A stretch of DNA of 64,000 nucleotides from Sphingobium lactosutens DS20 (GTDB taxonomy: Bacteria; Pseudomonadota; Alphaproteobacteria; Sphingomonadales; Sphingomonadaceae), in NCBI RefSeq assembly GCF_000445105.1, contig NZ_ATDP01000094.1, positions 1 through 64,000 of the forward strand, written 5' to 3'. Each line of letters opens with the position of its first letter. The stretch's first letter is position 1. The notes below the pieces were generated by a model. The model ran no database searches and was not told the origin of the DNA. It was given only the letters and a program-made list of their open reading frames with translations. This document shows, piece by piece, positions 58,225 to 64,000 of the stretch. Both the position numbers and the translations under genes were made by a program.

Positions 58225-58863
58225 TCAGCCGCCTGCGGAACGGCCACGTGGACGCGGATCGGTCCAGCGAAAGGCATTATTGTCCACCGGCACCCCGTAA
58301 CGCTGATTGGTCAGGCGCACGGCCGTACGGTTATTCTGCGAATCAAGCGCCACCCAGCCATAAAGCTGCAAGCCGGCGGGACTCGCGGCGTCGCGCTTGA
58401 AGATCATGGTGATGGTGCCGAACTCCGGCCGTTTGGGATCGCGCGCCTGAACGGACAGGATCGACGGGTCGTCGGTCGGGATCACCTTGCCGAATTTCGA
58501 CAGGTCCTTGCTTGGATCGATCAACGCACCCAACGGCGAATTGCCGATCGGCCAACGCTGGACCTGCCGCACCTCATAGTCGATGACGGTCAGCGCCTTG
58601 CCATCTCCCACGATCAGCAATGGCACGCCCTTTTGATACTGGAAGCGGATCTTGCCGGGCTGCTTCAGCGTCAGCTTGCCGGTCAGCGTCTGGCCATTGC
58701 GGTCGGTCTGGCTGAAATCGGCGGTCATGGTCGTCACCGCGCGGATATAGGCATTGACCCGCGACAGGTCCGACTGGTTTTGCTGCGCGGTGGCCGGGAC
58801 GGTCGGTATGACCAGCGGCGCAGAGGCAAGGACCAGCATAAGGGGCGCAACGATGCGCTTCAT
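58225..58863 (-). CDS. lolA: Outer-membrane lipoprotein carrier protein LolA
   Basis: LolA carries lipoproteins from the LolCDE complex to the outer membrane through the periplasm. The 212-residue protein has a signal peptide (MKRIVAPLMLVLASAPLVIPTVPATAQQ) and the LolA layout: AYIRAVTTMTADFSQTDRNGQTLTGKL, then KPGKIRFQYQ-type QPGKIRFQYQKGVPLLIVGDGK and LGALIDPSKDLSKF. The C-terminal part has the ITMIFKRDA... and LYGWVALDSQNNRTAVRL strands. It follows ftsK and a strong terminator. Confidence 0.92.
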   Translation of the reverse strand: MKRIVAPLMLVLASAPLVIPTVPATAQQNQSDLSRVNAYIRAVTTMTADFSQTDRNGQTLTGKLTLKQPGKIRFQYQKGVPLLIVGDGKALTVIDYEVRQVQRWPIGNSPLGALIDPSKDLSKFGKVIPTDDPSILSVQARDPKRPEFGTITMIFKRDAASPAGLQLYGWVALDSQNNRTAVRLTNQRYGVPVDNNAFRWTDPRPRGRSAGG

Positions 58864-58996
58864 GGCGTGTAACTCCGGTTCGTTCCTGTGGGATCTGACC
58901 TAGAAGGCGGGGCTTGAACCCGCTGTGAACCCGCTCGTTCCGAAACTGCAAGGATTTGCGCAAGCGAAATCCTGCCGCGTCCCGCTTGCCCAAATC

Positions 58997-59025
58997 AAAA
59001 AAAGGGCCGGTCCGAAGACCAGCCC
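58997..59025 (-). terminator. Rho-independent terminator after ftsK
   Basis: On the minus strand a 9-bp stem (59025-59017 with 59012-59004, one G-U pair) has a TTCG tetraloop and is followed by seven T residues (59003-58997). It lies 109 bases past the ftsK stop and before lolA. Confidence 0.85.
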
Positions 59026-59133
59026 TGAAAGTTTTTAGGAGAGGATGCCTGAAAGGCCCGTTCCTTATGTCGTCAGGCCGGCGTCCACTCAAATGCGAAG
59101 GCTTCGATCACGATTGCATGCCCTGCAATCGCA

Positions 59134-61455
59134 TCAGATGGGATTGCCATTCTCGTCGCGCAGCACTTCGCGCCGGCCGACATGGTTGGGCGGACCGACT
59201 AGGCCCTCCTCCTCCATCCGCTCGATCAGGCGCGCCGCGCTGTTATACCCGACGCGCAATTGCCGTTGGAGCCAGCTGGTCGAGGCCTTCTGGTTTTCGA
59301 ACACCAGCTGACATGCCTTGCGGAACAGCTGCGCGTCCGGGCTGTCATCGCCCAGATCGACGCCATCGAGCGCAAAGCTGCCTTCCTCCGGTTCCTCGGT
59401 GACGGCGGAGATATAGTCGGGCTGCCCCTGCGCGCGCCAATGGTCGGCAACCATCCGCACTTCGTCATCCGATACGAAGGGACCATGAACGCGGGTCAGG
59501 CCCTTGCCGCCATGCATATAGAGCATGTCGCCCTTGCCCAGCAGTTGTTCGGCACCCTGCTCGCCCAGGATGGTGCGGCTGTCGATCTTGCTGGTGACGA
59601 AGAAGCTGATGCGGGTCGGCAAATTCGCCTTGATGACGCCGGTGATGACGTCGACCGATGGGCGCTGGGTTGCAAGTATCAGGTGGATGCCTGCCGCGCG
59701 CGCCTTTTGCGCGAGGCGTTGGATCAGGAATTCGACTTCCTTGCCCGCCGTCATCATGAGGTCGGCCAGCTCGTCGACCACCACCACGATCTGCGGCAGC
59801 GGCTGGAAATCGAGCTGCTCCTCCTCATAGATGGGCTTGCCGGTTTCGGGATCATAGCCGGTCTGGACGCGCCGGCCGAGCGGCTTGCCCTTGGCCTTGG
59901 CGGCGCGCACCTTCTCGTTATAGTTGGCGAGATTGCGGACCGAAATGGACGCCATCATGCGGTAGCGGTCCTCCATCTGCTCCACCGCCCATTTGAGCGC
60001 GCGGATCGCCTTGCTCGGTTCGGTCACGACCGGCGACAGCAGATGCGGGATGTCGTCATAGGTCGACAATTCCAGCATCTTGGGATCGATCATGATGAGG
60101 CGCAGCTGGTCGGGCGTCATGCGATAGAGCAGCGACAGGATCATCGCATTGAGGCCCACCGACTTGCCCGACCCGGTGGTGCCCGCGATCAGCAGATGCG
60201 GCATGGGGGCGAGGTCCGCGATGATCGGCTCGCCCGAAATATTCTTGCCAAGAATGATCGGCAAAGTTGCTTCCTGGCCGAATTGCTCGCTGGTAATGAG
60301 TTCGCGGAAGGACACGCCCTCCCGATTGGCATTGGGCAGTTCGATGCCGATGACCGTGCGCCCCGGAATCGTCGCGACGCGGGCCGACAGGGCCGACATG
60401 TTACGCGCAATGTCGTCGGCCAGCGCGATGACGCGGCTTGCCTTGATACCCGGCGCGGGTTCCAGCTCATACATGGTGACGACCGGGCCAGGGCGGACCT
60501 CGGTGATGTTGCCCTTCACATGGAAATCGTCGAGCACCGATTCGAGCAGCCGGGCGTTGCGCTCCAGCGCGGCCTTGTCGATCTTGCCACCCTGATTGGC
60601 AGGAATGGGATTGAGCAGATCGGGCGAGGGCAGCGAACTGTTGCCGAACAGATCGTCCTGACTGACGGGGGCCATGGCGCGCTGCACCGGGGCGGGCTTG
60701 GGCGCCTGGATCGTGATCGGCGGCTTGGGCTCGTTCGATACCTGGCGGCGCGGCGCGATGACGCGCTCCTCTTCCTCCTCCGCCTGCGACATCGGTTCAG
60801 CGGCCGGGCTTCCCGCCAGCGCCAGACTGGGACGCGGCAGGGTCAATCGCGGAAGGGTCGGGCGACGCAGCGCGATGATCGGCTTTTCCAGCGCCAGACT
60901 GCGATAACAGATGAACAGCCCGATGATCAGCGCCAGCACGATCACGCCACCCTTGATCCAAGGAGCGGCGGCCGGAGCCTGCGCCAGCAGGCTGCCAATT
61001 CCCTTGGCCGTGACCAACCCGATCACTCCGCCCCAACCGGCAGGCAGACCGACCAGGGGATCGGTCTGGAACAGGGAAAGGGCAATGCCGATCAGAATGA
61101 TGCCGAACAGACATTTGCCGAACTGGCCCTTCCACCCCTGCATATCCTGGTCGCCCCAGAGCCGACGGGCCGTGACCGCCATCAGCGGCAGGATCAGCGC
61201 CACCGGCACACCCAGCAGCCAGAGCAGAAAATCGGCCGCCCAGGCGCCGGGCGCGGCCATGATGTTGGCGACATGATCGCCCGCGACCGTGTTCATCGAC
61301 GGATCGCTCGGCGCATAGCTGAGCAGCGCCAGCGCCAGGAACAAGGTCCCCAGCACCAGCGCGATCGCGCCAATCAGCGCGCCGCTGCGGATCAGGCTGC
61401 GCTTGAGCATTTCACGCCATTCCGGCGTGCGTTTGACGGTGCGGCCGACGGCCAT
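59134..61455 (-). CDS. ftsK: DNA translocase FtsK
   Basis: FtsK couples division to clearance and dimer resolution of the chromosome terminus. The 773-residue protein has four membrane segments in the first about 195 residues (for example SGALIGAIALVLGTLFLALALLSY and GGVIVLALIIGLFICY), a short Pro/acidic linker, and the motor with Walker A LIAGTTGSGKSVGLNAMI, PQIVVVVDELADLMM (Walker B), and the gamma DNA-binding winged helix at the end (LQRQLRVGYNSAARLIERMEEEGLVG). Start: the ATG at 61455 gives MAVGRTVKRTPEW. The frame upstream to 61494 is less likely. Confidence 0.96.
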   Translation of the reverse strand: MAVGRTVKRTPEWREMLKRSLIRSGALIGAIALVLGTLFLALALLSYAPSDPSMNTVAGDHVANIMAAPGAWAADFLLWLLGVPVALILPLMAVTARRLWGDQDMQGWKGQFGKCLFGIILIGIALSLFQTDPLVGLPAGWGGVIGLVTAKGIGSLLAQAPAAAPWIKGGVIVLALIIGLFICYRSLALEKPIIALRRPTLPRLTLPRPSLALAGSPAAEPMSQAEEEEERVIAPRRQVSNEPKPPITIQAPKPAPVQRAMAPVSQDDLFGNSSLPSPDLLNPIPANQGGKIDKAALERNARLLESVLDDFHVKGNITEVRPGPVVTMYELEPAPGIKASRVIALADDIARNMSALSARVATIPGRTVIGIELPNANREGVSFRELITSEQFGQEATLPIILGKNISGEPIIADLAPMPHLLIAGTTGSGKSVGLNAMILSLLYRMTPDQLRLIMIDPKMLELSTYDDIPHLLSPVVTEPSKAIRALKWAVEQMEDRYRMMASISVRNLANYNEKVRAAKAKGKPLGRRVQTGYDPETGKPIYEEEQLDFQPLPQIVVVVDELADLMMTAGKEVEFLIQRLAQKARAAGIHLILATQRPSVDVITGVIKANLPTRISFFVTSKIDSRTILGEQGAEQLLGKGDMLYMHGGKGLTRVHGPFVSDDEVRMVADHWRAQGQPDYISAVTEEPEEGSFALDGVDLGDDSPDAQLFRKACQLVFENQKASTSWLQRQLRVGYNSAARLIERMEEEGLVGPPNHVGRREVLRDENGNPI

Positions 61456-61557
61456 ATCCTGTCTGTGTCCCCCAAATGTTCCGTTTCGGCACAATGCGCC
61501 GAGGGGGGAGTCCGCGTCAAGCCCGCGGACCTTCAGCCTGTCGTGCCGAGGCCTGGC

Positions 61558-62046
61558 TTACGACGGGAGCGCAGCCAGGCGAACCAGTGCCTGCCCATCG
61601 ACCCGCTGGACGGTCCATTCGTCCATCGCGCGTGCACCCAGCGCCCTATAGAAGGCGATGGACGGTTCATTCCAGTCCAGCACCGACCATTCCAGCCGCG
61701 CGCAGTCCCGATCGATCGCGAGCGCCGCGAGGCGCGCCAGCAACGCCTTGCCCGCACCCCGCCCGCGCGCCTCCGGCAGCACAAACAGATCCTCCAGATA
61801 CAGGCCCGGTCGCCCTTCAAAAGTAGAAAAATTATGGAAGAACAAGGCAAAGCCCACCGCCGATCCGTCCGCCTCCGCGATCAGCACTTCCGCCATCGGA
61901 CGGGGTCCGAACAGGTAGCGGCCAAGCATGTCGCGGTCCGCCTTCACCTCATGCGCCAGCCGTTCATACTCGGCGAGCGCCAGGATGAAGCCGTGGATCG
62001 TGTCGATGTCGTCGGCCTGCGCCGCGCGCACTAGGATGCTGCTCAT
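61558..62046 (-). CDS. GNAT family N-acetyltransferase
   Basis: A 162-residue acetyltransferase of the GNAT fold. The N-terminal VRAAQADDIDTIHGFI, the ALFFHNFSTFEGRPGLYLEDLFVLPEARGRGAGKALL segment (strand 4 and the acetyl-CoA P-loop RGRGAG) and the WNEPSIAFYRALGA C-terminal motif point to the spermidine/aminoglycoside branch (SSAT-like). The acceptor amine is not known. The ATG overlaps the EamA transporter stop (ATGA), so the two are probably cotranscribed. Confidence 0.9.
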   Translation of the reverse strand: MSSILVRAAQADDIDTIHGFILALAEYERLAHEVKADRDMLGRYLFGPRPMAEVLIAEADGSAVGFALFFHNFSTFEGRPGLYLEDLFVLPEARGRGAGKALLARLAALAIDRDCARLEWSVLDWNEPSIAFYRALGARAMDEWTVQRVDGQALVRLAALPS

Positions 62047-62948
62047 GCCGTCCCTGCCTCCACATGGGCGATTGCCGCCCGTTTCGAGCGCGCCGCGATA
62101 AGGCAGCCGGCAACGATCAGCAAGGCGCCCGCCAGCGTCGCCAGCGTCAATGGCTCGCCAAAGATCAGCCAGCCGATGATCGCCGCCCAGATGAAGGCGC
62201 TATATTCGATCGGTATCAGGCGCTGCGCCTCCGCGCGGGCATAGGCCCAGGCCAGCACCGCGAGCGAGGTGAAGGCGAGGGTTGCGGCGAGGAGCACCAG
62301 CGGGGCGGCGTCCAGCGGCGGCATTGCCAGCCAGAAGGGCGCTGCCAGGGCAAAGACCCCCAGCATGACAAGATGCTGAAAGAAGGCGACCTCGATCGGG
62401 GAGGCCAGCTGCGCTTGCTTGCGCTGGATGATGAGGTTCCAGGCGAAGAGCACCGCGGACGCCAGCACCGCCAGCGCGCCGAGCAGGGCATCGGGCTCGT
62501 AGCGCCCCTGCAACCGACCGGACAATATGACCGCAACGCCGGTCAGACCCAGGAGCGACGCGCCGATCGCGCGCCGCCCGACGCGTTCCCTGAGCAGCCA
62601 CGCCGCCAGATAGAGCGCGATCAGCGGCGCGATGAACGACAGGGCGATCGCTTCGGCGAGCGGCAAGCGCAAAATCGCCCAGAAAAAGAGCGCCGCCATG
62701 AAGGCGACCACGACGCCGCGCAGCAGATGGATGCGCAGCACCGCCGCGCCGGGCCAGCGCTGCCGCGTCGCCAGCATCAATATAAGGCCTAGCACCGTCC
62801 CCGCGAGCGCCCGCCAGAAAAGGGCATTGTAGAGCCCAATCGCCAGCCCCAGCCCTTTCATCGTCGCATCCATCACAGAGAACAACGCGACGCCCAGGCA
62901 ACAGACGACAAAAGGGGCCGCGACATTATGCGGCGGTGAGGCGTCCAT
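62043..62948 (-). CDS. EamA family (DMT) transporter
   Basis: The 301-residue protein has about ten membrane segments in two EamA repeats, for example LRLPLAEAIALSFIAPLIALYLAAWLLRERVGRRAIGA in the first and FTSLAVLAWAYARAEAQRLIPIEYSAFIWAAIIGW in the second. These transporters export small metabolites such as amino acids and their derivatives. Linkage to the acetyltransferase suggests, without proof, that the two handle the same compound. It lies 14 bases after ispG on the same strand. Confidence 0.88.
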   Translation of the reverse strand: MDASPPHNVAAPFVVCCLGVALFSVMDATMKGLGLAIGLYNALFWRALAGTVLGLILMLATRQRWPGAAVLRIHLLRGVVVAFMAALFFWAILRLPLAEAIALSFIAPLIALYLAAWLLRERVGRRAIGASLLGLTGVAVILSGRLQGRYEPDALLGALAVLASAVLFAWNLIIQRKQAQLASPIEVAFFQHLVMLGVFALAAPFWLAMPPLDAAPLVLLAATLAFTSLAVLAWAYARAEAQRLIPIEYSAFIWAAIIGWLIFGEPLTLATLAGALLIVAGCLIAARSKRAAIAHVEAGTA

Positions 62949-62962
62949 GGTTGCGCTTTGTC

Positions 62963-64000
62963 CTATTCGGCCGCTTCGACCTTGCCGGCGTCCGTGGATT
63001 CGGCCTCCAGCTTGGCCGCTTCGATCTCGGCCGCCTTGGCTTCCACCAGACGGACGATATGGTCGACCATATCGGCGTCCTGAACTATATGGTCGGTGAC
63101 ACCCGACAAATAGACCATATGCTTGCCCGCCCCGCCGCCGGTCAGGCCAATGTCGGTTTCGCGCGCTTCACCCGGGCCGTTGACGACGCAGCCGAGGACG
63201 GAGAGCGACAGGGGCGTATGGATATGCTGGAGCCGCTCCTCCAGCGCCTGCACGGTGCGGATCACGTCAAAGCCCTGCCGCGCGCAGCTGGGGCAGGAAA
63301 TCACCTTCACGCCGCGGGTGCGGATGCCGAGCGACTTCAATATCTCATAGCCGACCCGCACTTCCTCTTCCGGTTCGGCGGACAGGGACACGCGGATAGT
63401 GTCGCCAATGCCGGCCCAAAGCAGATTGCCGATGCCGATGGCGCTTTTCACCGTGCCGCCGATCAGGCCGCCCGCTTCGGTAATGCCCAGATGCAGCGGA
63501 CAATCGACCGCCTCGGCAAGGCTCGCATAGGCGGCGACGGCCAGGAACACGTCGCTGGCCTTCACCGCGACCTTGTATTCGTGGAAATCCTGATCCTGAA
63601 GCAGCTTGATATGGTCGAGCGCGCTTTCGACCAGCGCTTCGGGGCAGGGTTCGCCATATTTTTCCAGCAAATCCTTTTCGAGACTGCCGGCGTTGACGCC
63701 GATGCGGATGGAGCAGCCATTCGCCTTGGCCGCGTCCACCACTTCCTTGACCCGCGCCTCGCTGCCGATGTTGCCGGGATTGATCCGCAGGCAGGCCGCG
63801 CCCGCATCGGCGGCCTCCAGCGCGCGCTTGTAATGGAAATGGATATCCGCGACGATCGGCACGCGGGCGGCGCGCACGATCTGCTTCAAGGCGGCGGTCG
63901 ACGCCTCGTCGGGGCAGGACACGCGGATGATGTCCACGCCCACCTCCTCGCAGCGACGGATCTGGTCGATCGTCGCCCTGACGTCGTGGGTGGGCGTATT
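62963..64000 (-). CDS. ispG: 4-hydroxy-3-methylbut-2-enyl diphosphate synthase IspG (partial at right edge)
   Basis: IspG (GcpE) performs the penultimate step of the MEP isoprenoid pathway with a 4Fe-4S cluster. The visible 345 residues start [16 protein letters not shown] at the window edge, so the first 25-35 residues are outside. Seen are [11 protein letters not shown], the [19 protein letters not shown] region, the cluster cysteines in [13 protein letters not shown] and [13 protein letters not shown], and [17 protein letters not shown]. The C-terminal tail (about 30 residues of [17 protein letters not shown] type) is an Ala/Glu-rich helix beyond the conserved core. Internal start codons inside the window are not the true start. 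Confidence 0.95.
   Translation of the reverse strand, partial: NTPTHDVRATIDQIRRCEEVGVDIIRVSCPDEASTAALKQIVRAARVPIVADIHFHYKRALEAADAGAACLRINPGNIGSEARVKEVVDAAKANGCSIRIGVNAGSLEKDLLEKYGEPCPEALVESALDHIKLLQDQDFHEYKVAVKASDVFLAVAAYASLAEAVDCPLHLGITEAGGLIGGTVKSAIGIGNLLWAGIGDTIRVSLSAEPEEEVRVGYEILKSLGIRTRGVKVISCPSCARQGFDVIRTVQALEERLQHIHTPLSLSVLGCVVNGPGEARETDIGLTGGGAGKHMVYLSGVTDHIVQDADMVDHIVRLVEAKAAEIEAAKLEAESTDAGKVEAAE

Noticed and set aside
59260..62034. 924-residue open frame on the + strand over ftsK and the GNAT gene
   Set aside because: Antisense to ftsK, composition of Arg, Gln, His and Asp typical of shadow frames, and it crosses two real genes.

Overview
The window is about 64 kb of GC-rich, gene-dense chromosome from an alphaproteobacterium, very probably an order Sphingomonadales member (Sphingobium/Sphingomonas type). 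The evidence is protein content (DUF6489 and DUF3576 proteins, a GTP cyclohydrolase II with a vestigial RibB-like front half, the DUF3576-leuS-lptE-holA order) and the alphaproteobacterial mnmE-mnmG-rsmG-parA-parB block. The genus is inference. I support 55 protein genes. The left-most and right-most genes run off the ends. I see no rRNA, tRNA, CRISPR array, insertion sequence or prophage, and no gene-free stretch reaches 300 bases.

Layout. 0-7.5 kb: a membrane-anchored Pro/Ala-rich protein (partial), queF, an M1 aminopeptidase, then a leftward five-gene operon yggT-DUF167-folD-NTF2-like-marC in which every junction is a 4-bp overlap, and a lipoprotein. 7.5-21 kb: gyrB-tag-lipoprotein, a DJ-1/PfpI protein, an Lhr-type DEXH helicase, a PLP sulfur-amino-acid enzyme paired with a 2-hydroxyacid dehydrogenase, a HAD phosphatase, and a complete Mla-type lipid ABC transporter (STAS-permease, ATPase, MCE protein, auxiliary lipoprotein). 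21-30 kb: pepN, then the chromosome-partition and tRNA-modification block (DUF6489, mnmE, mnmG, rsmG, parA, parB) carrying three parS-type palindromes. 30-38 kb: dienelactone hydrolase, quinone oxidoreductase, methyltransferase, TerC, rho, a retropepsin-like protease, PBP1A. 38-44 kb: msrB, holA, lptE, leuS and DUF3576 on one strand. 43-47 kb: an accessory-looking surface cluster (predicted outer-membrane protein, LMW-PTP, ATP-grasp enzyme, polysaccharide deacetylase). 47-64 kb: flavin reductase, malic enzyme-PTA, mutS, glnD, xthA-ribA-L,D-transpeptidase, lolA, ftsK, an acetyltransferase with an EamA transporter, and ispG (partial).

How it works together. Much of the window is chromosome maintenance (GyrB, ParA/ParB/parS, HolA, MutS, Tag, XthA, Lhr-like helicase, FtsK) and envelope building (Mla transporter, LptE, LolA, PBP1A, L,D-transpeptidase). 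parAB, the parS-like sites and rho make an origin-proximal position likely, but oriC itself is not visible. The most notable signals are the parS cluster with outlying sites, four gene junctions of the form TTGA (TTG start overlapping a TGA stop), including parB with a strong Shine-Dalgarno at the right distance, the vestigial RibB domain in RibA, the 44-47 kb surface cluster, and several unexplained hairpins. I found no clearly new multi-gene system; the 44-47 kb cluster is the best candidate for under-described biology.
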